Assembly: GCF_004011505.1 (NCBI RefSeq)
Contig: NZ_SAUN01000001.1
Location: 8,769,501-8,833,500 of the forward strand
DNA from: Nonomuraea polychroma
GTDB taxonomy: Bacteria > Actinomycetota > Actinomycetes > Streptosporangiales > Streptosporangiaceae
Reading direction: 5' to 3'
DNA length: 64,000 nt
Position numbers and translations under genes: made by a program. Below the pieces are notes generated by a model. That model saw only the letters and a list, made by a program, of their open reading frames with translations. It did no database searches and was not told where the DNA came from. Shown piece by piece: positions 24,667-33,426 of this stretch (positions are counted from its first letter, which is position 1; the number at the start of each line of letters is the position of its first letter).

Positions 24667-25821
24667 ATGGACGACCTGCTTCGCCTCGACGAGCGGCTCA
24701 ACGCCGACCAGCGGCTGATCCGCGACACGGTCAGATCCTTCGTCTCCGACCGAATCCTCCCGCACGTCGGGGACTGGTTCGAGGAGGCCACCTTCCCGGC
24801 GCGCGACCTCGCCCCCGCGCTCGGCTCGCTCGGCCTGCTCGGCATGCACCTGCAGGGGTACGGCTGCGCCGGGACGGACGCGGTGTCGTACGGCGTGGCC
24901 TGCCGGGAGCTGGAGGCGGGCGATTCCGGGCTGCGTTCGTTCGTGTCAGTCCAGGGTTCGCTGGCCATGTTCCCCATCTGGCGGTACGGCTCGGATGAGC
25001 AGAAGGAGGAGTGGCTGCCCCGGATGTCCGCCGGCGAGGCAATCGGCTGCTTCGGCCTGACGGAGCCGGACCATGGGTCCGATCCGGGAGGCATGCGGAC
25101 GTACGCCAAGAAAGACGGATCCGACTGGATCCTGAACGGCTCCAAGATGTGGATCACCAACGGCTCGATCGCGGACGTGGCGGTGGTCTGGGCCCAGACC
25201 GACGAGGGCATCCGCGGCTTCGTCGTGCCCACCTCCACGCCTGGCTTCTCCGCCCCCGAGATCCACAAGAAGATGTCCCTGCGCGCCTCCATCACCTCGT
25301 CCCTCTATTTCGACGACGTACGCCTCCCCGAGTCCGCTGTGCTCCCGGGCGTCTCCGGCTTGAAGGGCCCGCTGTCGTGCCTGTCGGAGGCCCGCTTCGG
25401 GATCGTCTGGGGCGTCGTGGGCGCCGCCCGCGCGTGCCTCGAGGCGGCCGTGGACTACGCGAAGACCCGCGTCCAGTTCGACAAGCCGATCGGGGCGTTC
25501 CAGCTGACGCAGGAGAAACTGGCCTGGATGTACGTGGGCCTGGCCCAGGCCGGCCTTACCGCGCTGCATCTCGGGGAGCTTAAGGACGCGGGACGGCTGG
25601 AGCCGCGGCAGATCAGCTTCGGCAAGCTGGCCAACGTGCGGGCCGCGCTGGACATTGCGCGGCAGGCACGTTCGATCCTGGGCGGGAACGGGATCACGCT
25701 GGAGTATCCGGTGATCAGGCATATGAACAACCTCGAGAGCGTCCTGACGTACGAGGGAACCCAGGAGATCCACACGCTCGTGCTCGGTGAGGCGCTCACC
25801 GGGATCGCCGCCTATCGTTGA
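24667..25821 (+). CDS. acyl-CoA dehydrogenase, glutaryl-CoA dehydrogenase-like
   Basis: A 384-residue FAD enzyme of acyl-CoA oxidation. FAD and substrate motifs: GCFGLTEPDHGSDPGGM and WILNGSKMWITNGSIADVAV in the mid domain, and QFDKPIGAFQLTQEKLAWM and ILGGNGITLEYPVIRHMNN in the C-terminal helices. The catalytic Glu is in LTYEGTQEIHTLVLG, at the position used by glutaryl-CoA dehydrogenases (YEGT). Full length. Glutaryl-CoA is the likeliest substrate (lysine/tryptophan breakdown), but sequence alone cannot separate it from close relatives. Confidence 0.9.
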   Translation: MDDLLRLDERLNADQRLIRDTVRSFVSDRILPHVGDWFEEATFPARDLAPALGSLGLLGMHLQGYGCAGTDAVSYGVACRELEAGDSGLRSFVSVQGSLAMFPIWRYGSDEQKEEWLPRMSAGEAIGCFGLTEPDHGSDPGGMRTYAKKDGSDWILNGSKMWITNGSIADVAVVWAQTDEGIRGFVVPTSTPGFSAPEIHKKMSLRASITSSLYFDDVRLPESAVLPGVSGLKGPLSCLSEARFGIVWGVVGAARACLEAAVDYAKTRVQFDKPIGAFQLTQEKLAWMYVGLAQAGLTALHLGELKDAGRLEPRQISFGKLANVRAALDIARQARSILGGNGITLEYPVIRHMNNLESVLTYEGTQEIHTLVLGEALTGIAAYR

Positions 25822-25984
25822 GCCGCCGTTGCCTGCACCCTGGCACCGCGTACCGGATAGACCTGGGCGTGAGCGCCATGTCCTGGCTCGACCAGGAAAC
25901 CGGCGGGCGCCTCGATCCGTTACTGTGAGGGGCGAGAACCGCGTCGCGTACTGGACGGTAATCTCTGTACCCTTGCTGTACATG

Positions 25985-26060
25985 GGGGCGTTAGCTCAAT
26001 TGGCAGAGCTGCGGACTTTTAATCCGTAGGTTCCGGGTTCGAGCCCCGGGCGCCCTACCA
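25985..26060 (+). tRNA. tRNA-Lys (TTT), integration target
   Basis: The acceptor GGGGCGT pairs (with two G-T wobbles) with GCGCCCT. The anticodon arm is GCGGA-CTTTTAA-TCCGT, anticodon TTT; the T-arm is CCGGG-TTCGAGC-CCCGG and CCA is encoded. Its 3' 45 bases are the att core duplicated three times downstream, so the gene has been rebuilt by each inserting element. Confidence 0.97.
26016..26060. repeat. att core copy 1 (attL of element A, within tRNA-Lys)
   Basis: 45 bases from the anticodon loop (CTTTTAATCC) to the encoded CCA. Identical to copy 2 at 34315-34359, with one mismatch to copies 3 and 4. This is the tRNA-proximal boundary of the array. Confidence 0.92.
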
Positions 26061-26097
26061 GCCAAAACACCGATCCCGGATCTTCTTTTCGTAGCGG

Positions 26098-26120
26098 TGA
26101 CAGCCAACTTGACAGCCAAG
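26098..26120. repeat. direct repeats next to attL, putative integrase arm sites
   Basis: TGACAGCCAA occurs twice, 12 bp apart, 38 bp inside attL. A near-identical pair, TGACAGCCAAGC-TGACAGCCGAG, lies at 34208-34230 near attR. Paired direct repeats on both arms are expected for the arm-type sites of a tyrosine recombinase. Confidence 0.6.
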
Positions 26121-26167
26121 AAGGCCGGCATCCTCAACGACGAGGAGTCCGGCCTTCAGCTTTTCGA

Positions 26168-27352
26168 TCATCCGAACAGCTTCTTGGCGACCGCATCGAC
26201 GGCAGCTCGTTCGATGTCCGGGAGCACGTGCGTGTAGGTGTTCATGGTCAGCCCGATCTGACTGTGACCGAGCGTCTTCATGACCGTCCGAGGCGAAGCA
26301 CCGCAGGCCAGGAGGAAGGACGCACAAGCGTGCCGGAGATCATGAAGCCGAAGCCAGCCGAGCCCCGCCCTTGCCCTAGTCGAGCGCCAGCGAGCCGATA
26401 GGTTCCCCGGTTCGATCGGCGTGCCGATGGTCGAGGCGAAGACGAGCCCGTGATCCTTCCACTTCTCCCCTGCCGCCAGTTGCTCAGCAGCCTGAGCCCG
26501 CTTGTGCTTCCGGAGCGCTGCCAAGGTCTCGTCTGGCGCGGGGACAATGCGCCGTGATCGGTCAGTCTTGGGATCGACGAACTGAAGGGACCCGTCCGCG
26601 CGCTGAAGGCTCTGGCGTACGGCAAGCAGCCCGTTACCGAAGTCTATGTTCCCCCAGCGCAACCCGAGGAGTTCGCCCCGTCGAAGGCCAAGGGTCAGAG
26701 CGCAGATCCAGAACGCTTCGAGGCGATCATCCCGGATGACCTCAATCAGCTTCTTGGCCTCTTCGATCGTGAGGACACGAGCCTCTTCCCTGCGGATGGA
26801 CGGCGGCTTGACGAGCTTCGCGACGTTGCGGTGTACCAGCTCTTCCCGCTCAGCGTCAGCCAGAGCATTGCGGATCAGCCCGTGGATCTGCTTGACGGTC
26901 GCAGCCGACAGCCCGGACTCTGCCTTGGTCTCGACCAACCGCCGCACATCCGTTGCCGAAAGCTTGTCGAGCTTCTTGCGGCCAAGGGATGGCTTGACGT
27001 GATCGGCGATCAGTTGCCGATAGCCCCGGAGGGTGAGCGGACGAGTGCCCTGCCGACGCTTCATCTCGATCCACTCGTCCAACCATTCGGCGACCGTACG
27101 CGGCTTAGCAGCGAGGTTCAGCCCTTTGCGCTGTGCGTCTCGGACTTCCGCGAGCTTGGCCAAGGCTTCCCGCTCGGTCCTCCCGTAGACGGTCTTCCGC
27201 CGCCGCTTCCCGTCGATATAACCGAGATCGACTACGCCGGCCCAACGGCCATCGCTGCGAAGGTGGACGGAGCCCTCCCCCTGGGAACGACGCCTGCTCC
27301 GACGCCTCTTGCGCGGTTCCTCGTCTTGACTTCCGGTAAGGGTCTTACTCAT
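26168..27352 (-). CDS. int: tyrosine recombinase/integrase of element A
   Basis: A 394-residue site-specific recombinase. A basic N-terminus precedes an arm-binding domain (SVHLRSDGRWAGVVDLG), a SAM-like core-binding domain (about 85-180) and the catalytic domain, with R224 (LTLGLRRGE), H337 and R340 (LHDLRHACA), H363 (LGHSQ) and Y373 (MNTYTHVL) all present. It should integrate and excise the element at tRNA-Lys. Its 3' end faces attL 108 bp away, and its ATG overlaps the TGA of xis by 4 bp (ATGA), so the two are coupled. Confidence 0.95.
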   Translation of the reverse strand: MSKTLTGSQDEEPRKRRRSRRRSQGEGSVHLRSDGRWAGVVDLGYIDGKRRRKTVYGRTEREALAKLAEVRDAQRKGLNLAAKPRTVAEWLDEWIEMKRRQGTRPLTLRGYRQLIADHVKPSLGRKKLDKLSATDVRRLVETKAESGLSAATVKQIHGLIRNALADAEREELVHRNVAKLVKPPSIRREEARVLTIEEAKKLIEVIRDDRLEAFWICALTLGLRRGELLGLRWGNIDFGNGLLAVRQSLQRADGSLQFVDPKTDRSRRIVPAPDETLAALRKHKRAQAAEQLAAGEKWKDHGLVFASTIGTPIEPGNLSARWRSTRARAGLGWLRLHDLRHACASFLLACGASPRTVMKTLGHSQIGLTMNTYTHVLPDIERAAVDAVAKKLFG

Positions 27353-27537
27353 ACCGCAGCCTCCTCCATCGCCGAGACGAACGCGGTCAGAGCTTGGACA
27401 GGAACACGGCGGGACCGACCGATCTTCACCGAGCGCAGTTCCCCCGCCGCGATCAGCTCATAGACCTTGGTCCGTCCGAGCCCGAGCATTTCGGACGCTT
27501 CCGCCGCCGTCACGAGAAGCTTGTCCTTGCTGTTCAT
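27349..27537 (-). CDS. xis: excisionase-like HTH protein
   Basis: A 62-residue MerR-like winged-helix protein of the excisionase/HTH_17 family: VTAAEASEMLGLGRTKVYEL then ELRSVKIGRSRRVPVQAL. It should bend attachment-site DNA and steer the integrase toward excision. It overlaps int and rep by 4 bp each, completing a rep-xis-int operon. Confidence 0.92.
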   Translation of the reverse strand: MNSKDKLLVTAAEASEMLGLGRTKVYELIAAGELRSVKIGRSRRVPVQALTAFVSAMEEAAV

Positions 27538-29150
27538 GCCGCCCTCCCTTCCTTAGTTGCCGAAAACTCCGGATCCTCTTGTCTGGCCTGGTGTTCAGCC
27601 ATGAGTTCGCGCCACCGTTGACGGTCAGCGATCGCAGCTAGGAGCCGTTGCCCGAGAGGCGGAAGATCGGGGTCACCGGGTCGAACCGGCTTCCACGTGT
27701 ACCGGTTTGGGTCTTGATCCTCAGTTGCCGAAAGCCCGAGCGCTTCCAGGACCCATGCGCGACGGTCGGCACGGTGATCGGTCAGGGTCTTGTTCGACCA
27801 CTTGCGGGAGACCAGGACGCGCCGGCCGGGATAGCCGAGATGTTCGGCCTTGTGCGCCTTGCCCCGGCAGCGACCTGGAGCCTGCCCCGGACGGGCGTTC
27901 TTCGGCTGGACGCCATAGCGCAACCAGTTCGGGCAGGTGGGCGAGCACGGCTCGTAACGCAGCGCTTCGAGCATCCGGTCCGCGTGATCCTTTTGTCGCT
28001 GGTTGCTCGGCTCGCAGGTCTCCGCGATCGACTTCGTCAGGTACTTGGTCAGGTAGTGCCTGATCAGGTGATCGGCACGGTCGGTGCCACCGAGCACACC
28101 CTTGGGATCCACCTGGTCCCCGAAGGAGAGCACGTGCATCGGCTCGTCATCATCGCCGATCGAGTCGAGCGCTTCGTCCCAGGTCGGGAGCACCTCACCC
28201 GTGCGGGGATCAAGATAGCCGCAGGCGTCATCCCAGACGGGAAGCTGGTCACCGTCGAAGACGATGCGATCGGTGGCCGGCCACCACACCTGGTGGTAGG
28301 TGGCAGCGGCTATTTGCTTGATCTCCTTACGGGAGAGCGTGCCTCGCATGGCGAGGTGCAAGTGTGGGGCCAGCCGCTTCTGGGGTTCCACTGTGGCGAA
28401 GTACTGCACGTCCCAGCCGGCGACACGCCGTAGGTTCTGGACGAAGCGATCAACGAGCTTGGCGAAGTGGATCGCATCCCGTGCAGCGCGCGGGTAGTCG
28501 TAGCCGTCGGGATCGACGGGTGCGCCATCCAGGATGCGGCCATAGGACGGCAGGGTGAGCGTGATGAACATCGACGGCCGGAACCGCTTGCCGTCCGGCG
28601 ACTCGTAGAACCGTCCGAGCGTGCCGGGAAGCTTCTTGCGCTTGGGAAGCTCGGGAGCGTCCTGACGTCGCCTGGTGGAGCGCTTGCGGCCCGTGGAGGA
28701 GCGTCCGAGCACGCTGCCGCGCAGTCCGGAGGCGCGCATCTCCGCCTCAACCTGGTCGATCGCTTCATCCCAGGAGGCGAGATCTTCGCCGTTGGCTTCT
28801 GCCTGGTCGCGGTGCGCCTGGAGCAGGGCGCGCAGCTCGATCAGATAGCGCTGTTCGTCGGTCGGCTCGTTCGGCGTGATCTCCGGTTCCGTCTCCAGGT
28901 GCCAGCCCTCCCGGCATTGTGCCTTGCGGAGCTGGACGTTGCGCTTGGCGCACGGCGGGCACTTGCTCTCCAGGGTGGCCCCACACGGGATGTCGAAGCG
29001 CCGGCTCTGTCCGGTGAGGGTGTCGAGCCGGTACATCGGCACCGGCCGGACGCAGACACCGGAGGAGATCGCGAGTTGGTCAACGACCTCCCGCGCGAGC
29101 GGCTGAGCCAGTCGCACCGCGCGGGGAGTCGAGCGGTCGGAGGCGTTCAT
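27534..29150 (-). CDS. rep: AICE replication initiator (RepSA-like)
   Basis: A 538-residue rolling-circle-type initiator, as in pSAM2-like AICEs. An N-terminal cysteine cluster (KCPPCAKRNVQLRKAQC, C64 and C67) is followed by a coiled-coil-like acidic region (95-145) and RKRSTRRRQD. The HUH motif is PHLHLAMRG with H263 and H265, and the catalytic Tyr is probably in IRHYLTKYLTKS (about 366-370). It nicks at a replication origin so the excised circle can replicate. It overlaps xis and the methyltransferase by 4 bp. A truncated homologue lies in element C. Confidence 0.92.
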   Translation of the reverse strand: MNASDRSTPRAVRLAQPLAREVVDQLAISSGVCVRPVPMYRLDTLTGQSRRFDIPCGATLESKCPPCAKRNVQLRKAQCREGWHLETEPEITPNEPTDEQRYLIELRALLQAHRDQAEANGEDLASWDEAIDQVEAEMRASGLRGSVLGRSSTGRKRSTRRRQDAPELPKRKKLPGTLGRFYESPDGKRFRPSMFITLTLPSYGRILDGAPVDPDGYDYPRAARDAIHFAKLVDRFVQNLRRVAGWDVQYFATVEPQKRLAPHLHLAMRGTLSRKEIKQIAAATYHQVWWPATDRIVFDGDQLPVWDDACGYLDPRTGEVLPTWDEALDSIGDDDEPMHVLSFGDQVDPKGVLGGTDRADHLIRHYLTKYLTKSIAETCEPSNQRQKDHADRMLEALRYEPCSPTCPNWLRYGVQPKNARPGQAPGRCRGKAHKAEHLGYPGRRVLVSRKWSNKTLTDHRADRRAWVLEALGLSATEDQDPNRYTWKPVRPGDPDLPPLGQRLLAAIADRQRWRELMAEHQARQEDPEFSATKEGRAA

Positions 29151-29878
29151 GCCGCCGGCCCGATGGTGGTCAGATCTGGCAGTTCGAGCTGGACCGGCAG
29201 ACCGTTGCCGGTCAGGACGGTGATCAGGTGGTCACCGATGTGTCGGGTGTAGGCCGGGGGGATGGCCTCGCGCAGCGCCAGGTGATCGGTGGTCCAGTCA
29301 ATGGCCTTGGCGTCCTGCATCTCCGAGACGGTGGCCTTTCCGCCACCTTCGCCGTAGGCGGCCACGTAGGGGCCGTCGAAGTAGCGGCCATGACGCCAGC
29401 CGCGCACGCGGCCCCGATGGCGAGGATGTACGGGGCGAGGGATGGCGATGCCGCCGAACTCGAAGTAGCGGTGCATCAGGACCCCGATGCCGAACATCTC
29501 GCCGCAGAGCATCAGGTCCTTGCGCAGGTTCGCGCCGGCCACGTTCTCGATCACGTAGGGCAGGCCCAGCCGTTCCAGCGCGGCGCGGGTCGGCGCGATC
29601 AGGTGGGGGTGCGTCTTGCCTCGTGTCTTGTTGGTGCCCTTGGCCGGAGCGCCCTCTCCCTGGCACGGCGGGGAGGCGTGGACGAAGTCGAAGCGGGAGC
29701 GGATCTCTTCCAGGTTGTCCAGGACGAAGGTGATGGCGTCGGCCTGGTGGAAGGCGTCGCCCACGTAGTCGGGTTGCGGGGCGATGTCCACCCCGGTCAC
29801 CTCGAAGCCTGCCTCTTGGTAGCCCCGGGTCGCGCCGCCGGCGCAGCAGTACAGATCGAGTAGAGCCGGCCGCGTCAT
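29147..29878 (-). CDS. DNA (cytosine-5) methyltransferase, short form
   Basis: A 243-residue enzyme. Motif I is LLDLYCCAGGATRGYQEAGF, motif IV carries the catalytic C72 (HASPPCQGE), and motif VI is YVIENVAGA (E111-N112-V113). A short region RHIGDHLITVLTGNGLPVQ stands in for motifs IX-X. It is smaller than typical Dcm enzymes, with a reduced target-recognition region, and no restriction gene is nearby, so it is an orphan. It may protect the element in new hosts. It overlaps rep and the zinc-ribbon gene. Confidence 0.9.
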   Translation of the reverse strand: MTRPALLDLYCCAGGATRGYQEAGFEVTGVDIAPQPDYVGDAFHQADAITFVLDNLEEIRSRFDFVHASPPCQGEGAPAKGTNKTRGKTHPHLIAPTRAALERLGLPYVIENVAGANLRKDLMLCGEMFGIGVLMHRYFEFGGIAIPRPVHPRHRGRVRGWRHGRYFDGPYVAAYGEGGGKATVSEMQDAKAIDWTTDHLALREAIPPAYTRHIGDHLITVLTGNGLPVQLELPDLTTIGPAA

Positions 29879-30072
29879 GTCGCCCTCCTTCGGCGAGGCG
29901 AGCGGGCACGGCGAGCGGGGTTGGCCGGCTCAGGGTCGGCGGCGACCAGGACGAGGGAGGACTGTCCGCACTCGCCGCAGGTGACCTGTTGGGTGGCCTG
30001 GTCGAGAGTGGAGCTGCCCTTGGTCCGGCAGGTGGGGCACTTGTGGTCGGGAAGGTGTTCGAGCCCGGTCAT
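29875..30072 (-). CDS. small zinc-ribbon protein
   Basis: A 65-residue protein with two CxxC knuckles (HKCPTCRTKG and VTCGECGQSS), a classic zinc ribbon, then a basic tail PARRARSPRRRRAT that could bind DNA. It lies between the transfer and methyltransferase genes with tight spacing. Such proteins are common in AICEs, but their role is not established. Confidence 0.8.
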   Translation of the reverse strand: MTGLEHLPDHKCPTCRTKGSSTLDQATQQVTCGECGQSSLVLVAADPEPANPARRARSPRRRRAT

Positions 30073-30074
30073 GA

Positions 30075-31538
30075 TCAGGCCACCTCTCCAGTCTCGATCT
30101 CGGGCAGGGGAAGCGTGTCGCCGTAGTCGTCGGCGTTGAGCCAGGCGACCATGTCGCGGATATCGCCATCGGAGACGTAGGCCGCGCGCACGCGCACCGG
30201 CTCAGGGGAGGTCTCCAGCCGGACGTAGGCCACGCCCGCGCCGATCGTCGGAACGGGAGAGATGAAGTCGGCCAGCGCGCCACGCTCGCGAGCGCCCTCC
30301 CCGAGCACCATGTCCACCTGTTCCGACTCGTCCAACCGCATGGCGATCTTGTCTGGGAACAGGTTGCGGATGTTCATGACCTCCTTGCGGGGATCCTGGA
30401 GCAGCGCCATCACGCCGTAGCCGACCGCGCGCCCTTGCGTGGTCAGGGTGGCCAGGGCGGCATTGATCCGCTTCTTGAGATCTCTGTCGGCCTGGTAGGC
30501 GGTCAGGAACGCGATCTCATCGATGATGATCAGCTCAAACGGGTACTCCAGGCACGCGATGTGGGAGCGCTGGTGCCCGCCGAACAGGCCGGCGCGCTCT
30601 TGCATGAGCGAGACCAGTTCATCGAGGAGATCGGCGCAGTCCTCCGGGGTGGCCGCGTACCGGTAGAACAGTTCGCGTCCGTAGGACAGCTCCATCAGCT
30701 TGGGGTCCAGGCCCCAGGGGCGGACCAGGCCCGCTCTGATCGCCGGGAGCAGGCCACGCAGGGTGGACCAGATGATCGAGCCTTTGCCGGCACCGGTCGC
30801 GCCGGCCCCGAGGATGTGCGTTCCGTGGACCTTGAGCGTCCAGGGCGAGCCGTCCTCACACAGCCCGATCGGCACCGCAAGCAGGTTGACTGTGTCCGGG
30901 ATCGGCAGTGCCTTGATCGGCTTGCGCAGCGGGTCACGACGGGGGAAGGACAGCCGCAGCAGACCGGCCCGGACGATCGAGGTCCGGCAGCTCAGCGCGC
31001 CGAAGGCATGCGCCAGATTGTCAGCTTTGCTGGTCCAGTCGTCGAAGGACTGCCCTTTGAGCATCTTGACCGTCACCGTGTCGGCCACCGGCCCGCACTT
31101 CACCCGCACCAGGCGGGGACGGTACTCCAGGCTCTTGGCGAGCTTGGACAGGCCCGCGCCGGACATCGCGAACGACCAGTGCGGCCGGTAGACCGAGGCC
31201 AGTCGCCAGCAGGCCAGCAGCCGCCAGCCGACCCAGCGGGAGAACGATGAGCGGTGCGCCACGCACCACCAGGCCAGAGCGGCGATGACCGCGCTGAGCG
31301 TACCGGCCGCCCACTTCCAGCCATGCAGCACAGCCAGAGCGGCCAGGCCCAGGCTGATCGCTACGGCGATCGGGTGACGGTAGACCAGGCGCACCAGCCC
31401 CGAGGCGAAGCGCCAGATCAGGATCGTGATCGTGATGATCGCGGGGGTCTGCACGACGGTCGGGCGGAACATCAGCGGTGCGCCCGGCGTGGTCGTGACC
31501 AGGTCCCCCGCTACCTCACCATGAGTTCGGCGAAGCAT
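30075..31538 (-). CDS. FtsK/SpoIIIE-type DNA transfer protein (TraSA-like)
   Basis: A 487-residue hexameric DNA translocase that moves double-stranded AICE DNA between mycelia. Two to three N-terminal membrane segments lie between about residues 32 and 95. The motor domain has Walker A GAGATGAGKGS (about 244-254) and Walker B FELIIIDEIAFL (about 335-346). The start ATG at 31538 has an excellent Shine-Dalgarno sequence (AAGGAGGTG). It is the only conjugation gene in the element, as is usual for AICEs. Confidence 0.93.
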   Translation of the reverse strand: MLRRTHGEVAGDLVTTTPGAPLMFRPTVVQTPAIITITILIWRFASGLVRLVYRHPIAVAISLGLAALAVLHGWKWAAGTLSAVIAALAWWCVAHRSSFSRWVGWRLLACWRLASVYRPHWSFAMSGAGLSKLAKSLEYRPRLVRVKCGPVADTVTVKMLKGQSFDDWTSKADNLAHAFGALSCRTSIVRAGLLRLSFPRRDPLRKPIKALPIPDTVNLLAVPIGLCEDGSPWTLKVHGTHILGAGATGAGKGSIIWSTLRGLLPAIRAGLVRPWGLDPKLMELSYGRELFYRYAATPEDCADLLDELVSLMQERAGLFGGHQRSHIACLEYPFELIIIDEIAFLTAYQADRDLKKRINAALATLTTQGRAVGYGVMALLQDPRKEVMNIRNLFPDKIAMRLDESEQVDMVLGEGARERGALADFISPVPTIGAGVAYVRLETSPEPVRVRAAYVSDGDIRDMVAWLNADDYGDTLPLPEIETGEVA

Positions 31539-31629
31539 AGGATGGACACCTCCTTGATTCCTTGATCGGGAAGAGTGGGAGATCTGGGGCCACCGGAAGT
31601 TGCCGCTTCGTGGTGGCCCCGCCTGCATG

Positions 31630-31893
31630 TCAGGCCGCCGTCTCGTTGGCCTGGTCGAGCTGGAGAGAGTGGACGCGCTCGCATTCGCTGAGGAAGCGCT
31701 GAGCCTGCGAGGCGAACTCCCTCACGGTGGCCAGTACGTCATCGGTGATCTGCTCACGGCCGGCCGGGCTGATCGCCACGTTCGCGCCGCAGATGTCCAA
31801 GCTCAGGATCGGACCGCTCTGCGGGTAGACCATGCACTTCATCCGCACATCGGAGCCGAGATGGAAGCTCACCGACGCGATCGACTCACTCAT
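31630..31893 (-). CDS. small AICE protein of unknown function
   Basis: An 87-residue protein: SESIASVSFHLGSDVRMKCM, then GPILSLDICGANVAISPAGR and a C-terminal helix. The first part is a beta-rich fold and resembles the neighbouring gene (PVLALGAGNSIVSV against PILSLDICGANVAI), so the two are probably duplicates. It overlaps that gene by 4 bp. Confidence 0.75.
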   Translation of the reverse strand: MSESIASVSFHLGSDVRMKCMVYPQSGPILSLDICGANVAISPAGREQITDDVLATVREFASQAQRFLSECERVHSLQLDQANETAA

Positions 31894-32168
31894 GCCTGCC
31901 CCTCCTGAGCGTTGATCGACGGCAGGCCACGCCAACGCCGCTCGATCTCCACCGCGAACACCTGAGCCGCCTTGGCCAGGTCCCGAGCGAAGTCGACCGA
32001 CTCAGCGGTGATCTGGTCAGCGTGCAGGCACACGCTCACGATCGAGTTACCGGCACCCAGCGCCAGCACCGGAGTGCGGTCCGGGTACGTGGTGCAAGTG
32101 GCCTTGCCCTTGCCGTCCACATGCAGCGCGGTCCGCTGCCAGGAGCCGCCCTTACGCGTCGCCATCAC
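31890..32168 (-). CDS. small AICE protein, paralogue of its neighbour
   Basis: About 92 residues: basic N-terminus ATRKGGSWQRTALHVDGKGK, a beta-rich middle (PVLALGAGNSIVSVCLHADQ) and a C-terminal amphipathic helix (LAKAAQVFAVEIERRW). It shares its layout with the downstream gene. It sits between the pra-like gene and that paralogue with 4-bp overlaps on both sides. The function is unknown. Confidence 0.75.
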   Translation of the reverse strand: MMATRKGGSWQRTALHVDGKGKATCTTYPDRTPVLALGAGNSIVSVCLHADQITAESVDFARDLAKAAQVFAVEIERRWRGLPSINAQEGQA

Positions 32169-32584
32169 GCACCGTCCTTGGGCGCGGGAGCCTGAGCGTT
32201 CGCCGGCCTGCCACCGTTGGGCCGAACGATCCCCATGGCCCGCAGCGAGTAGGCGAGCCGGCCGTTGTTGTTGACGTACGGGGTCACGGTCATCTCGGCG
32301 AACTCCACCGGCTCGAACATCTGGCCCGTGGGCGGAACCGGCTGCACCTCAGCCAGGATCTTCACCGACACCTCGCGCGACCTGGAGCCAAGCTCCGGGT
32401 CCATGTCCATCACCCGGCACTGCCACACCCGCAGTTGCGTGACCTTGTCCTTGGACGGGGTCCGCTTGCCCGTCTTGTCGTCGTAGTCCTCACCCTGAGC
32501 GATCGAGCCCGGCACCAGCACGCAGCCGGCCGGGAACACGTGCTCGAAGCGCACCGGGAACCGGACGCCGTTTCCGAGAGCCAT
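32165..32584 (-). CDS. Pra-like activator of replication, integration and excision
   Basis: A 139-residue protein that looks like the AICE activator Pra (pSAM2) family: VRFPVRFEHVFPAGCVLVPG, VTQLRVWQCRVMDMDPELGS, VKILAEVQPVPP, and FAEMTVTPYVNNNGRLAYSL. Pra switches on rep, xis and int. The ATG at 32584 follows a CAGGAGGTGAGGGC ribosome site. It heads the minus-strand operon and faces the XRE-CutA genes across repeated operators, so it is the likely switch point. Confidence 0.82.
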   Translation of the reverse strand: MALGNGVRFPVRFEHVFPAGCVLVPGSIAQGEDYDDKTGKRTPSKDKVTQLRVWQCRVMDMDPELGSRSREVSVKILAEVQPVPPTGQMFEPVEFAEMTVTPYVNNNGRLAYSLRAMGIVRPNGGRPANAQAPAPKDGA

Positions 32585-32631
32585 TGCCCTCACCTCCTGT
32601 TTGGGTTCACCGGTCATCACCGGCTATCGTT

Positions 32632-32762
32632 GAGAGGACTTACAGGTCCTCTCTACTGACTTATGTGTCCCCAGTATGGAGGACCTTTAGACCCTCTGTC
32701 TAGGACTAATTTGTCCTCACTTCTGGGGACGGACATTGCCGCAGGTAGGGACTAAGATGTCC
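32632..32762. promoter_or_regulatory. cluster of GGAC-N6-GTCC operators
   Basis: Three inverted repeats with the same 6-base spacing: GAGAGGAC-TTACAG-GTCCTCTC (32632-32653, 8-bp arms), AGGAC-TAATTT-GTCCT (32702-32717), GGAC-TAAGAT-GTCC (32749-32762). A fourth, weaker copy, GGAC-CTTTAG-ACCC, lies near 32681. They fill the AT-richer gap between the pra-like gene and the XRE regulator, most likely sites for the XRE protein. Confidence 0.75.
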
Positions 32763-32793
32763 TCATACGGATCAAGGAATTAGGGCTACCGCA

Positions 32794-33426
32794 ATGGAAA
32801 TGCACGAGATCATCCGCCAACGTCGGGGCGAACAGGGCATGTCTCAAGCCGACCTTGCCGCCAGGGTCGGCGTAGACAAGCGTCAGATCCGCCGCTATGA
32901 GACCGGCGACACTCAGCCCACCCTCTCGGTTGCCAAGGCCATCGCTCGCGCACTCGGAATCACGCTGGACCAGCTCGCAGGGGAGGAAACCCACCGCATC
33001 GATCTGTCCGGCGAATGGTGGGCTTCCTGGCAAACGTCTATGCAGGGCGAGGAAGTCATTACCGCCCAACAGGTTCTACTCCGCCAACAGGGCGAGCTCA
33101 TCCTGATCGAGACCATCACTCGTGGGATCGACGTCGAAGAAGGCGGCTACATGTGGCGCGGTGAACTGCGCCTCTGGGACAACGAGATCCTCATGGGGTG
33201 GTACGCCGCCGCCGACGGAGCCGTCCGCTCAAAGGGAACGATGTACTTCGTCCTCCACCCTCACGGCGTGAGCCTGAAGGGACGATGGGTCGGCCTCAGC
33301 TACGACGGCGAGATTATGACTGGATGGGGCGCGATGGGCAAGACCGAGGCGGACGCTCGCGCTTTGATCGCTGAGCTGAAGCAAGACCCTGCCGCCGCCG
33401 AAGCCCTAGAACCGGCTACGTCATGA
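32794..33426 (+). CDS. XRE-family regulator with a C-terminal sensor-like domain
   Basis: A 210-residue protein. HTH_3 at residues 3-60: EIIRQRRGEQGMSQADLAAR, VGVDKRQIRRYETGDTQPTL, VAKAIARALGITLDQLAGEE. The remaining 150 residues are beta-rich with many tryptophans (WWASWQTSMQGEEVITAQQV, MWRGELRLWDNEILMGWY), probably a lipocalin-like or effector-sensing domain. It is divergent from the pra-led operon behind GGAC-N6-GTCC repeats, so it probably keeps the element quiescent. Its TGA overlaps the ATG of the cutA-like gene. Confidence 0.85.
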   Translation: MEMHEIIRQRRGEQGMSQADLAARVGVDKRQIRRYETGDTQPTLSVAKAIARALGITLDQLAGEETHRIDLSGEWWASWQTSMQGEEVITAQQVLLRQQGELILIETITRGIDVEEGGYMWRGELRLWDNEILMGWYAAADGAVRSKGTMYFVLHPHGVSLKGRWVGLSYDGEIMTGWGAMGKTEADARALIAELKQDPAAAEALEPATS

